Positions 1-8,411 of a stretch of 64,000 nucleotides of DNA are shown here, piece by piece. This stretch comes from Candidatus Nitrosacidococcus tergens (GTDB taxonomy: Bacteria; Pseudomonadota; Gammaproteobacteria; Nitrosococcales; Nitrosococcaceae). Location: the NCBI RefSeq assembly GCF_902810445.1, contig NZ_LR778175.1, positions 310,001-374,000 on the forward strand, written 5' to 3'. The position numbers and the translations under genes were made by a program. Within the stretch, counting starts at the first letter, position 1, and each line of letters opens with the position of its first letter. The notes below the pieces were generated by a model. It made no database searches, was not told the origin of the DNA, and saw only the letters and a list, made by a program, of their open reading frames with translations.

Positions 1-1278
1 CGCCAAGAATGGGGAAATGCTTATGGTTATATTAAAGCTATTAAAGAGCGTGGAAAAATTATTGCAGAAATAAAAGAAGCAAATAAGTTATGGAGTGTCC
101 TTCAAGAAAGATTAGCCAGATCTCATGTACTTACCAATCAAGTAATCTATATAAAAAAACATGAAATTAATATTGTTAATAATCGCTTAGAAAAATTGAG
201 ACTCTATCGTAGGAAGCTTGAAATTCAAGGAATTACTGATAAAGCAGTTTACGATGAAACTGAAGTGAAATTCCAAGATCTCCAACGAAGATATGAAGAA
301 TCAGAAAAAAAATTAAATAGCCTATACCGACAAAATAAGCGAGATGAATTAATACTTGAGGCTGCTGATGGGCAGTTGATTGATATTCCTTTCTCAAAAA
401 TTATTCATTTATATCATCCTAATCAAATGGGAATAGGGGAAAGAGTTCACTATTCATTCCAAAAAATTTACGACTTTATCGTCAAAGATCCACGAGAAGC
501 AAACACTGAGGGTGGCGTATTTCCTGCTATTTTTGGCACCATAGCGATGGTGCTTATTATGTCTATTTTAGTGACTCCTTTTGGAGTACTTGCTGCTGTT
601 TATTTACATGAATACGCAACACAAGGTCTACTTGTACGTATTGTACGGATTGCTGTAAATAATTTAGCAGGGGTTCCCTCTATTGTTTATGGGATCTTTG
701 GTCTTGGATTTTTCGTTTATTTTTTAGGGGGCAATATTGATCAATGGTTTTTTCCTGAGGTATTGCCCGCACCTACCTTTGGTACACCTGGGTTACTTTG
801 GGCTTCTTTAACACTAGCGATTTTAACCGTGCCTGTAGTCATCGTTACTACGGAAGAGGGGCTATCAACAATACCTCGCTCAATTCGAGAAGGGAGTTTA
901 GCACTAGGAGCCACCCAAGCAGAAACCCTATGGCGTACTGTATTACCTATGGCTGCCCCTGCTATGATTACAGGGCTTATTCTTGCTGTTGCCAGGGCAG
1001 CTGGGGAGGTAGCACCGCTTATGCTGGTTGGTGTAGTAAGTTTTGCCCCGACCTTACCTTTAGATGAAGGATTTCCTTTTATTCATCTTAACCGTGAATT
1101 TATGCATCTGGGATTTCATATTTATGATGTTGGTTTTCAAAGCCCAAATATAGATGCAGTACAACCCCTAGTATATGCTACTGCTTTGCTATTAATACTC
1201 ATTATTGTAGGGTTAAACTTGACTGCAATTATTATACGTAACCGGTTACGTGAGCGGTATCATACAGCAGAGACTTAG
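1..1278 (+). CDS. pstA: Phosphate ABC transporter permease PstA, 5' end outside window
   Basis: One of the two inner-membrane permeases of the high-affinity phosphate importer PstSCAB. The reading frame is open from base 1, so the true start lies upstream. The TTG at 196 is only an internal codon. The visible 425 residues have two parts. The first 150 or so are charged and likely coiled-coil (many Lys, Glu, Arg). The rest is a permease domain with about six hydrophobic segments and the EAA-type loop around EGSLALGATQAETLWRTVLP. Long PstA proteins with an extended N-terminal region are known in Pseudomonas and relatives, unlike the short E. coli form. pstB follows after 14 bases. The family call is secure; only the length is unknown. 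Confidence 0.95.
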   Translation, partial: RQEWGNAYGYIKAIKERGKIIAEIKEANKLWSVLQERLARSHVLTNQVIYIKKHEINIVNNRLEKLRLYRRKLEIQGITDKAVYDETEVKFQDLQRRYEESEKKLNSLYRQNKRDELILEAADGQLIDIPFSKIIHLYHPNQMGIGERVHYSFQKIYDFIVKDPREANTEGGVFPAIFGTIAMVLIMSILVTPFGVLAAVYLHEYATQGLLVRIVRIAVNNLAGVPSIVYGIFGLGFFVYFLGGNIDQWFFPEVLPAPTFGTPGLLWASLTLAILTVPVVIVTTEEGLSTIPRSIREGSLALGATQAETLWRTVLPMAAPAMITGLILAVARAAGEVAPLMLVGVVSFAPTLPLDEGFPFIHLNREFMHLGFHIYDVGFQSPNIDAVQPLVYATALLLILIIVGLNLTAIIIRNRLRERYHTAET

Positions 1279-1292
1279 ATTAAGTAAGTGTT

Positions 1293-2150
1293 ATGAATTT
1301 ACAAGAAAATTCCTTAGAACTCCATCAATATAAAAATAAAATTGATCCTACTTTAATTGGTCAAAGTGCCATTAAACGATTAAGTCTTGTAAAAGAAAAA
1401 TCTTGCCTACGAGCCGAATCATTTAATCTCTATTATAGAGATACTCATGCACTTAAAGAAATTAATATGACTATCCCTGAACAGAGGGTAACTGCGTTTA
1501 TTGGTCCTAGTGGATGTGGAAAATCTACGTTACTGCGATGCTTTAATCGAATGAATGATTTAATACAAGGAGTGCGTATTGAAGGCAAAGTATCGCTCCA
1601 TAGTCAAGATATTTATGATAAAACCATTAATGTTGCAGATTTACGTCGCCAAGTAGGGATGGTTTTTCAAAAACCTAATCCCTTTCCAAAATCTATTTAT
1701 GAAAATGTAGCCTATGGACTACGATTGCAAGGAATAAAAAGCCGAAAGCTGTTAAGTGAAGTAGTAGAAAAATCTCTTATCAGCGCTGCATTATGGGATG
1801 AAGTTAAAGATCGACTCCATGATAATGCCATGGGGCTCTCAGGAGGGCAACAACAGCGATTAGTGATTGCTAGAGCAATTGCCATAGAACCGAAAGTGTT
1901 GCTATTAGATGAACCTGCTTCTGCCTTAGATCCAATTTCTACCTTAAAGATTGAAGAGCTCATTTTTAAACTAAAAAGTGAATACACTATTGTTATTGTT
2001 ACCCATAGTATGCAACAGGCAGCAAGAGTATCGGATTACACTGCTTTTATGTACCTTGGTGAGTTAGTAGAATTTAGCGATACAGGTACACTATTTACAA
2101 ACCCTAAAAAAAAGCAAACTGAAGATTACATTACAGGTCGCTATGGATAA
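1293..2150 (+). CDS. pstB: Phosphate ABC transporter ATP-binding protein PstB
   Basis: Cytoplasmic ATPase that drives phosphate import through PstC/PstA. The 285 residues contain Walker [10 protein letters not shown] (71-79), the ABC signature LSGGQQQR (182-189), Walker B KVLLLDEP (201-208) and a switch histidine in VIVTHSMQQ. The ATPase domain starts near residue 40. The preceding segment is an N-terminal extension of roughly 30 residues relative to the E. coli protein, which could mean a later start, but the ATG at 1293 is the first one after pstA. It lies between pstA (14 bases upstream) and phoU (19 bases downstream), so it is surely cotranscribed with them. Confidence 0.98.
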   Translation: MNLQENSLELHQYKNKIDPTLIGQSAIKRLSLVKEKSCLRAESFNLYYRDTHALKEINMTIPEQRVTAFIGPSGCGKSTLLRCFNRMNDLIQGVRIEGKVSLHSQDIYDKTINVADLRRQVGMVFQKPNPFPKSIYENVAYGLRLQGIKSRKLLSEVVEKSLISAALWDEVKDRLHDNAMGLSGGQQQRLVIARAIAIEPKVLLLDEPASALDPISTLKIEELIFKLKSEYTIVIVTHSMQQAARVSDYTAFMYLGELVEFSDTGTLFTNPKKKQTEDYITGRYG

Positions 2151-2169
2151 TAATAAATAAGGAGAATTT

Positions 2170-2883
2170 ATGCTCTATATCACTTCCCCCCATACTTCTA
2201 GGCAATATGATAGAGAGTTAGAAGATATTCGTGCTCGAGTATTGTTAATGGGGCAGTTTGTCGCTCAGCAAGTATCAGAATCGGTGGAATCTTTAGTAAA
2301 GGGGGATGCAGAGCAAGCTAGAAAAATCATCAATAACGAATACCAAGTGGACGCTATGGATATTTCTATTGATGAAGAGTGCACTCAGATTCTTGCCTGT
2401 CGCCAGCCTGCCGCCAGTGATTTGCGTCTTGTCGTTGCAGTTATTAAAATTATTACCGATTTAGAACGAATTGGAGATGGAGCAGAACGTATTAGTCGTG
2501 CAGCAATTCGATCCTCAAAATGGGATACTCCTTCCAATATTTATGAATCCATAAAATCTTTAGCAAGCTATACCCTAGCTATGCTTTATGATTCCTTGGA
2601 AGCTTTTGAAAAGATGGATATGGAAATAGCACTTGAAGTAGCTACTAAAGATCCTCAAGTAGATGCCCAGTATGAAGGGATTCTCCGCCAGCTCATTACT
2701 TATATGATAGAGGATCCAAGAAATATCTCTTGGGCAGTAGAACTACTTTGGGTAGGACGAACTGTAGAACGGATTGGTGATCATGTACGCAATATTTGCG
2801 AGTATGTGATTTATCTTGTTAAAGGTAAGGATGTACGCCATGTAGGATTAAAAGATATAGAGCAGATTGTCCGTGATAAATAG
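2170..2883 (+). CDS. phoU: Phosphate-specific transport system accessory protein PhoU
   Basis: Cytoplasmic regulator that links the Pst transporter to the PhoR/PhoB two-component system and restrains phosphate uptake. The 237 residues show the two PhoU repeats, each with the metal-binding E/DxxxD-type helix: DLERIGDGAERI near 97-108 and TVERIGDHVRNI near 198-209. A Shine-Dalgarno AAGGAG precedes the ATG. It is the usual last gene of the pst operon; here one further gene follows after 21 bases. Confidence 0.98.
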   Translation: MLYITSPHTSRQYDRELEDIRARVLLMGQFVAQQVSESVESLVKGDAEQARKIINNEYQVDAMDISIDEECTQILACRQPAASDLRLVVAVIKIITDLERIGDGAERISRAAIRSSKWDTPSNIYESIKSLASYTLAMLYDSLEAFEKMDMEIALEVATKDPQVDAQYEGILRQLITYMIEDPRNISWAVELLWVGRTVERIGDHVRNICEYVIYLVKGKDVRHVGLKDIEQIVRDK

Positions 2884-2904
2884 TCTAATATTAATAGGAG
2901 GTTA

Positions 2905-4332
2905 GTGATTAATCCTCAAAAAAAACATATTGATTATTTATCCCACATTTCTTCTATTTTATTTACTATTGGACTAATTATTATCCCAAATTTTTTATTT
3001 TGGGGTATTTCCCTTAAATTCCATGTAGCTCGACCTATTTTCAATTTAGATTATTTTATTGCAGGGGCGTTATTTGCTACTCGTTTTAAGCCTATTGCTT
3101 ATTTATTTTTTGCTGCTGCACTTTCCTTTGATTTTCTTGCCATAGGTGGCTTGATTTTTCCTTTTGTGCGTATTCAGGATCTTAACTATTTGTTGAGTAT
3201 GTTACCCCATGCCGCATTTATTTGGCAGTTAGGCACTGTAGTTACACTATTTACTATTATTGGATTTGTTTATTTATTTTTTAAATTTAGCCATAAAATA
3301 AAACCTGTTGTTGCACTTGCTGCACTACTTTTAAGCTTCACTGTTTATCAAGTCTACGCACTGCAACCTTCCTTTAGAGAGGCGGATAAATTTTATTCAA
3401 CGAGTAATAAGCTTATCGATAGTCAAGGGTATTTCTTTATTAGTACGCACCTCATTTCTTTTATAGATAATTTCTATACATCTGCAGATCCTTTATTTCA
3501 GGTAGGATTTAAGGGACAGACCCATGATTGGGTAAAATCTAGTCCTAAAGATCTTAATCAAAAATTATTACTTATTATTGCAGAATCTTGGGGTGTAATG
3601 AAAAACTCTCAAATTCAAAAAGCAATTATATCTCCTTTATTAAATCAATCTAGTCAGTTCGATTGGTTAGAGCAGGGAACTTTAGCCAGTAGATTTTCTA
3701 CGGTTCGAGCCGAATTACAAGAACTTTGTGGTCTGGATACCCATCACTATAATTTAAAACCCTTAACGCAAGGGTTTGAAGACTGTTTACCTTGGCAGCT
3801 TGCTAACCAAGGCTACCAGACGGTATCCATTCATGGTTCAACAGGGCTTATGTATGATCGACTTTATTGGTATCCTCGAGCAGGTTTTGAGGAAAGCCAT
3901 TTTAAAGAAACCGATGATTGGCATACTCAATGCTATTCTTTTCCCGGTATTTGCGATCGAGAAATTATTAATCGTTATCTTCCCTACGCTTTTGAGGATA
4001 ATAAAAAACGCTTTGTCTACTATCTTACTTTAAACACCCATCCTCTTTATGATTTGCGGGATCTTCATAAAGATATTTTTAACTGTGCTACTTATGGCAT
4101 TCCGGAGAAAAGCGAAACTTGCCGGATAGCAAAACTCCATACTCAATTTTTTGATGATTTAGCACAAATTGTAAATAAAAGCACCATGACAGGTGTAGAA
4201 GTCATTATTATTGGGGATCATCAACCAAGAATTTTTGATTCTAAGGAATTTCAAAAATATCTTGAAGATGATAGGGTTTCTTGGATGCACTTTCGGATTA
4301 AGGACAAAAACAAAGATAGTCCTCAAATTTAG
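2905..4332 (+). CDS. Membrane-anchored sulfatase-superfamily enzyme (LTA synthase / phosphoglycerol transferase-like)
   Basis: The 475 residues begin with about five hydrophobic segments (roughly 12-155), then an extracytoplasmic alkaline-phosphatase-superfamily domain. Metal-site landmarks of the family are visible: AESWG (226-230), a candidate nucleophile Thr in STVRAE (265-270), and GDHQ (437-440). This layout matches lipoteichoic-acid-synthase-like and phosphoglycerol or phosphoethanolamine transferases, which move a phospho-alcohol head group from a phospholipid to a surface glycan or lipid. The start is GTG at 2905, chosen because AGGAGG sits just upstream. It lies 21 bases behind phoU, so phosphate-linked expression is likely (inference). 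The substrate cannot be told from sequence. Its stop codon overlaps that of yciI on the other strand. Confidence 0.75.
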   Translation: MINPQKKHIDYLSHISSILFTIGLIIIPNFLFWGISLKFHVARPIFNLDYFIAGALFATRFKPIAYLFFAAALSFDFLAIGGLIFPFVRIQDLNYLLSMLPHAAFIWQLGTVVTLFTIIGFVYLFFKFSHKIKPVVALAALLLSFTVYQVYALQPSFREADKFYSTSNKLIDSQGYFFISTHLISFIDNFYTSADPLFQVGFKGQTHDWVKSSPKDLNQKLLLIIAESWGVMKNSQIQKAIISPLLNQSSQFDWLEQGTLASRFSTVRAELQELCGLDTHHYNLKPLTQGFEDCLPWQLANQGYQTVSIHGSTGLMYDRLYWYPRAGFEESHFKETDDWHTQCYSFPGICDREIINRYLPYAFEDNKKRFVYYLTLNTHPLYDLRDLHKDIFNCATYGIPEKSETCRIAKLHTQFFDDLAQIVNKSTMTGVEVIIIGDHQPRIFDSKEFQKYLEDDRVSWMHFRIKDKNKDSPQI

Positions 4333-4628
4333 GGCAATACATATTTAAACGGTTTTACCATAACTTGTGTATAAACTCCTTCAATAAGAAATGGATCTGT
4401 ATTTGCCCAAGTCTGTGCTTCTGCTAGGGACGGAAATTCTGCTACAATTAAACTGCCAGTAAATCCAGATTCACCTGGATCTTCTGTATCAATAGCTGGG
4501 AAAGGTCCGGCTAATACTAAACGCCCCTCTTCTTTTAAAATTTGAATCCGATCTAAATGGGCTGGTCGTATTTTTCGTCGAAGCTCAAGGCTAGCTTCTC
4601 TGTCTTGCCCGACAATAGCATATAGCAT
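4329..4628 (-). CDS. yciI: YciI family protein
   Basis: Small cytoplasmic protein of 99 residues with a ferredoxin-like alpha-beta fold, known as the YciI or YCII-related family. It shows the usual N-terminal MLYAIVGQD strand, the RPAHLDRIQIL helix with the conserved His, and LVLAGPF. Function in the cell is not settled; distant relatives are dehalogenase-like. It lies 3 bases after yciB on the same strand, an association also found in E. coli. Its last 4 bases overlap the end of the convergent upstream gene. Confidence 0.9.
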   Translation of the reverse strand: MLYAIVGQDREASLELRRKIRPAHLDRIQILKEEGRLVLAGPFPAIDTEDPGESGFTGSLIVAEFPSLAEAQTWANTDPFLIEGVYTQVMVKPFKYVLP

Positions 4629-4631
4629 AGA

Positions 4632-5246
4632 TTACTCCTCTGATGGTTCAAGATATTTAGTTAAATAAAAAGCCTGCCCAATTACAAATAATATAGTTAG
4701 CCCTAGCATGCCAAACAGTTTAAAATTTACCCAAGTTGCTTCTGAAAAATGATAGGCTACATAAAGATTAGCAGATCCTGAGATGAAGAAAAAGATTACC
4801 CAAGCAAGATTAAGTCGCTTCCAGATAGAAGAAGGTAAAGAAATAGCAGTACTCATCATCCGCTGAATCAGTGGTTTTTTCATAAAAAATTGGCTACCTA
4901 AAAAAGTAGTACCAAATAGCCAATTAACTACCGTAGGTTTCCATTTAATAAAGGTAGGATCGTGAAAAATTAAAGTGGCTCCACCTAATACTACAAGTAA
5001 GCCTAGAGTTACTAAATACATAGTTTCTACTCGACCATGTTTCAAAAAATAAAGACCTACTTGTAATCCAGAGGCCAAAATAGCGACAACAGTAGCGATT
5101 AAAATAGCATTTTCTGAATCACCTGGAGATAAATTTAAAAAGGGAATATGCTCCAATTTTTCTAAAACTTCAGGAGGCAATTTATCATAGAGTTTATAAG
5201 CACCAAAAAATAACAATACTGGAAAAAAATCAAATAATAACTTCAT
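4632..5246 (-). CDS. yciB: Inner-membrane protein YciB (intracellular septation protein A)
   Basis: Polytopic inner-membrane protein linked to cell-envelope synthesis and septation, also called IspZ. The 204 residues hold five hydrophobic segments and the family-typical start KLLFDFFPVLLFFGAYKLYD, followed by a central KPTVVNWLFG motif and NLAWVIFF. Length is slightly above the E. coli protein (about 180) because of an acidic loop near residues 24-45. Cotranscribed with yciI, and divergent from the PHP phosphatase gene across 64 bases. Confidence 0.93.
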   Translation of the reverse strand: MKLLFDFFPVLLFFGAYKLYDKLPPEVLEKLEHIPFLNLSPGDSENAILIATVVAILASGLQVGLYFLKHGRVETMYLVTLGLLVVLGGATLIFHDPTFIKWKPTVVNWLFGTTFLGSQFFMKKPLIQRMMSTAISLPSSIWKRLNLAWVIFFFISGSANLYVAYHFSEATWVNFKLFGMLGLTILFVIGQAFYLTKYLEPSEE

Positions 5247-5310
5247 CTATTCATCCTACAAGATATACATTCTGCTAATTATACGTATCTTATAAAACAC
5301 ACTCTACCCA

Positions 5311-6150
5311 ATGATTACTATGATTTATGATTTACATACCCATTCCACTGAATCTGACGGCACCCTAAGTCCATCTCAGCTTATAGAACATGCAGTGCAC
5401 CAAGGGGTAAATACCCTTGCTTTAACGGATCATGATTGTACCGCAGGTCTAGCCGAAGCTCAGATAACTGCCCAAAACTTAGGGCTAAACCTTATTAATG
5501 GAGTTGAAATTTCAGTCACTTGGCATGAGCATACTATCCATGTGCTTGGCTTAAATATTGATCGAAAAAATTCTCAACTTCAAACAGGATTAAGTGCCTT
5601 AAGATCATATCGAAATGAACGAGGTCATAAAATTTCTGATCATCTGGAACAATCAGGCATTATTGGGGCACTTGAAGGAGCATTAAGATATACCCAAGGT
5701 AACACTTTAAGCCGTACTCACTTTGCTCGTTTTTTACTTGAACAGGGCTATGGAAAAAGTATCCAAGATATTTTTAACCATTATTTAGTACGAGGCAAGC
5801 CGGGCTATGTATCTGATCATTGGGCTTCCTTAGAACAGGCATTAACTTGGATTCATGAAGCTGGGGGAGTTTCAGTAGTTGCCCATCCTGCTCGCTATAA
5901 ACTTACCCGACCTCAATTGATTCAATTTCTTGAAGAATTCAAGGGGCAAGGGGGCATGGGTCTAGAAGTAATTTCGGGAAGTCAACCTTTAGATTCTACT
6001 GATTTTTTAGTAACTATGGCAAATCAACTTAAACTTTTAGGCTCTTGTGGTTCAGATTACCATGGTGTACAAAATACTAAAAAAATTGACCTAGGGCGTA
6101 TTCCTCCGTTTCCTAAAAATTGCCAACCTGTCTGGGAACTGTGGCATTAA
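5311..6150 (+). CDS. rnm: PHP-domain phosphatase, RnaAM/YciV type
   Basis: Metal-dependent phosphoesterase of the PHP superfamily. The E. coli relative hydrolyses nucleoside 3',5'-bisphosphates and trims 5' ends of short RNAs. The metal ligands typical of the fold are visible: DLHTHSTESDG (His 9 and 11, Asp 17), ALTDHD, GVEIS, VAHPARY and the closing GCGSDYHG. Length 279 residues is standard. The first ATG is at 5311 and a second in-frame ATG at 5320 is an equally good start, since neither has a strong ribosome site. The neighbours yciB and yciI occur near this gene in enterobacteria too, which supports the call. plsC follows after 22 bases. Confidence 0.88.
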   Translation: MITMIYDLHTHSTESDGTLSPSQLIEHAVHQGVNTLALTDHDCTAGLAEAQITAQNLGLNLINGVEISVTWHEHTIHVLGLNIDRKNSQLQTGLSALRSYRNERGHKISDHLEQSGIIGALEGALRYTQGNTLSRTHFARFLLEQGYGKSIQDIFNHYLVRGKPGYVSDHWASLEQALTWIHEAGGVSVVAHPARYKLTRPQLIQFLEEFKGQGGMGLEVISGSQPLDSTDFLVTMANQLKLLGSCGSDYHGVQNTKKIDLGRIPPFPKNCQPVWELWH

Positions 6151-6172
6151 ATATAAGGGTTAAATAAAAATA

Positions 6173-6856
6173 ATGGCAGGTATTTGGTGGTTATTTTTAG
6201 GGCTTCTTATTGCTTGGAGAATTGTCCTAGGGTTTCAAGCCTGTAAAAGAGCAAATAGGGCAGATTGGGGTAGTACCTTACTAAATTATCTAGATGGTTT
6301 AAATCGGATTTATTGTTATAAATTCCATAGACTTAATTCTAAGCTACTTCCCTTACCTGAAACAGGCGGTGCTTTAATTGTCGCCAATCACATCTCAGGA
6401 TTAGATCCTCAACTTTTAATTGCGGTTAATTCTCGTCCACTGCGATTTTTAATTGCCAGAGAAGAGTATGAAAGAAGAGGTTTTCAATGGCTTTTTAAAG
6501 GAATGAGATGTATTCCTGTAGATCGGGAAACTAAGCCTGAAAAAGCACTAAAAGCAGCTCTACTAGCACTGCAAGCGGGAGAGGTAATTGCTTTATTCCC
6601 TCAAGGTAAAATCCATTTACCAAGTGATCCACCTACTTCCCTAAAAAAAGGAGCGATTTGGCTCGCAACTCACACCCAAGCACCTATTTATCCTGTGCAT
6701 ATCAAAGGAGTAAAAGGACAAGGACAAGTCATGGGTGCTTTATTTCAAAGAAGCCATGTTACTTTGCATCACTATAATCCTATTTTTAGTCAATCTCTTT
6801 TAACAGAAGCATGTTTAGCCCAGATTTCTCAAGCTATTCAAGGGAATAAAGCATAG
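6173..6856 (+). CDS. PlsC-like 1-acyl-glycerol-3-phosphate acyltransferase
   Basis: Membrane-associated acyltransferase that would add a fatty acyl chain to a lysophosphatidate-like acceptor. The 227 residues start with one hydrophobic helix (3-20), then the HX4D catalytic motif NHISGLDP (His73, Asp78), a helix ending in RCIPVDRE, and motif III as FPQGK (142-146) where FPEGTR is usual. The Glu to Gln change in motif III is unusual and could affect acceptor choice. It may be a paralogue with a special acceptor, not the essential PlsC. It follows the PHP gene closely and is probably in the same transcript. Confidence 0.8.
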   Translation: MAGIWWLFLGLLIAWRIVLGFQACKRANRADWGSTLLNYLDGLNRIYCYKFHRLNSKLLPLPETGGALIVANHISGLDPQLLIAVNSRPLRFLIAREEYERRGFQWLFKGMRCIPVDRETKPEKALKAALLALQAGEVIALFPQGKIHLPSDPPTSLKKGAIWLATHTQAPIYPVHIKGVKGQGQVMGALFQRSHVTLHHYNPIFSQSLLTEACLAQISQAIQGNKA

Positions 6857-6869
6857 TGTTCATAGTGTT
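6852..6869. repeat. 9-bp exact tandem repeat
   Basis: CATAGTGTT occurs twice back to back, straddling the stop codon of the acyltransferase gene. It borders the degraded hsdM region. It might be a small duplication left by a past insertion or excision, but nothing else proves this. Confidence 0.6.
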
Positions 6870-6930
6870 ACTTCGCACTACGTTAAAGAGAGGAGAGATT
6901 ATTTTATTTAGCAATCACGGTGCTCCAATT

Positions 6931-7641
6931 TCAAATATCACCATCATTATTAGTATCAAACAGTGCTATATAGTTAGTGTCGGAATATGTGGGCCATATC
7001 TCAAAATAGATAGTGCGAATTAAACCGTTCTTTTGCTCAAACAATGCATTATCGGGCTCAAGCAACAAAGTCACAGCCAAATGAACTACGTCACGAGGAG
7101 TCATAAAGTCCTCAGAACCTGTACCTACTTCTGCGCCAAAACGGGCAATCAGGTGTTCATATACGTTACTCATGGTACGGTCGGGAACAACATCAGGATG
7201 AAGATTAACTGCTGCAAAGTTGTTGCAAATACGCAATAGAAGGTTGGCTTTAGCTAGCTTGCTAATGGTTGTGCTAAAATCAAATTGCTCAAATATCACC
7301 CTTACATTTTCGGAGAAATTGGCAATATAATCTTCGAGATTAGCCTTAGTTTTGGTGCCGCCTAAACTAGAAAGATTATAGTTTGATATGTTGTAAAAAG
7401 GATTACCGCTGACATTAATAAGAATATCGTCGATTGACATATCTTGGTCTTTAAACCGTGCGTAAGCGTCGAGAACAGCATCCTTGGTTGACTCTAAAAC
7501 GCATTCTAAACGCCTTAACACAGTGAAAGGTAAAATAATTTTACCGAAGTCTGTATGGGGGAAATCTCCCCATAGGTCATCTGCGTTTTTCCAAATAAAG
7601 CTCGCTAATGTTGTATCTGTATTGTTAGGTGCAGCTGTCAT
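6931..7641 (-). pseudogene. hsdM: Truncated type I restriction-modification methyltransferase subunit (HsdM N-terminal remnant)
   Basis: Residues 1-212 match the start of HsdM: the N-terminal helical domain with ASFIWKNADDLWGDF and ILPFTVLRRLECVLE, then SEDFMTPRDVVHLAVTLLLEP leading to the AdoMet-binding region. The match stops at LIRTIY, just before the expected motif I (D-P-x-x-G-T-G-G) and the catalytic NPPF/Y. HsdM usually exceeds 480 residues, so this copy cannot methylate DNA. The last 24 residues are unrelated and include DTNNDGDI, which looks like a calcium-loop sequence. Reading past the TGA gives eight more plausible codons, then TAA. No hsdS or hsdR is present. This looks like a deletion remnant joined to another gene's tail. 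Confidence 0.85.
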
Positions 7642-7650
7642 TTTTTAACC

Positions 7651-7734
7651 TCATATTGCAATGCGGTCAATATATTCAATTCCAGTTAGCCTTTCAATCT
7701 CAGTAGCAATTAGCAATAGAGCTGGTTTTATGAG
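7651..7734 (-). pseudogene. 27-codon C-terminal gene fragment upstream of the hsdM remnant
   Basis: An open stretch on the minus strand encodes a protein end containing EIERLTGIEYIDRIAI, stopped by TGA 9 bases before the hsdM start. A TAA closes the frame upstream, so only the tail survives. The spacing suggests it was the gene before hsdM in the same operon. I do not recognise the family with confidence. Confidence 0.4.
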
Positions 7735-7798
7735 TTACACTCTAGAATGTAGATACTTAGTCTGAAAACCACTATTTAAATTAGGTAATAAATCCTCA

Positions 7799-8275
7799 AT
7801 GAATATTTATGATTATGAAGTGGCTACTATTGATGGGCAGCATAAATCCCTTGAAGAATACCAAGGCAAAGTATTACTGATTGTAAACACAGCAAGTAAA
7901 TGTGGGTTCACGCCTCAATATAAAGGTTTAGAGGCACTTTACCAACAGTATAAAAATCAAGGGTTAGAGATATTGGGTTTTCCCTGCAATCAGTTTGGTC
8001 ATCAAGAACCGGGCAATGAAACTGAAATTCAAGCGTTTTGTTCGTCTACTTATGATGTGAGTTTTCCACTTTTCTCAAAAATTGAAGTCAATGGAAACCA
8101 TGCCCACCCCTTATATCAATATCTAAAAGATGAACAATCGGGTATTTTGGGATCTAAGAAGATTAAATGGAATTTCACTAAGTTTTTAGTAGATCGCGCT
8201 GGAAAAGTAGTGAAACGGTATGCGCCCACAAATACACCAGAGTCTATAAAAAAAGATATTGAACAGCTACTCTAG
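7799..8275 (+). CDS. gpx: Glutathione peroxidase family protein (thiol peroxidase)
   Basis: Thioredoxin-fold peroxidase that reduces hydrogen and lipid hydroperoxides using glutathione or, in many bacterial members, thioredoxin. The 158 residues include NTASKCGFTPQY with the peroxidatic Cys35, FPCNQFG with Cys63 and Gln65, and KWNFTKF supplying the Trp and Asn of the active site. It is a Cys, not a selenocysteine, enzyme. No signal peptide is seen, so it acts in the cytoplasm. It stands alone between the hsdM scar and clpB. The product could be named BtuE or BsaA in other annotations. Confidence 0.93.
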   Translation: MNIYDYEVATIDGQHKSLEEYQGKVLLIVNTASKCGFTPQYKGLEALYQQYKNQGLEILGFPCNQFGHQEPGNETEIQAFCSSTYDVSFPLFSKIEVNGNHAHPLYQYLKDEQSGILGSKKIKWNFTKFLVDRAGKVVKRYAPTNTPESIKKDIEQLL

Positions 8276-8348
8276 TTTTACATAGTCTTAAATATTATGT
8301 GTTTTTAACAAACTTTCATAAATTTAAGATCATTTATTATTTTTTAAT

Positions 8349-8377
8349 CTTTAAATTTACTCGCTATGTCCCCATCT
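8349..8377 (+). promoter_or_regulatory. Sigma-32 (heat-shock) promoter of clpB
   Basis: CTTTAAA at 8349-8355 matches the sigma-32 -35 consensus CTTGAAA at six of seven bases. CCCCATCT at 8370-8377 matches the -10 consensus CCCCATNT fully. The spacer is 14 bases, in the accepted range. It lies 34 bases before the clpB start, which is a known heat-shock gene. Confidence 0.8.
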
Positions 8378-8411
8378 TAATAAGAAATATATTTAAAAAT
8401 TAGAGGGCACC

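Noticed and set aside
6863..6881. Small inverted repeat after the acyltransferase gene as a terminator
   Set aside because: The stem is only five pairs (TAGTG/CACTA) and no T run follows.
8276..8348. Possible terminator after gpx (CTTAAAT and ATTTAAG arms)
   Set aside because: The arms are AT only and about 25 bases apart, with no clear T run at the right place; not convincing.
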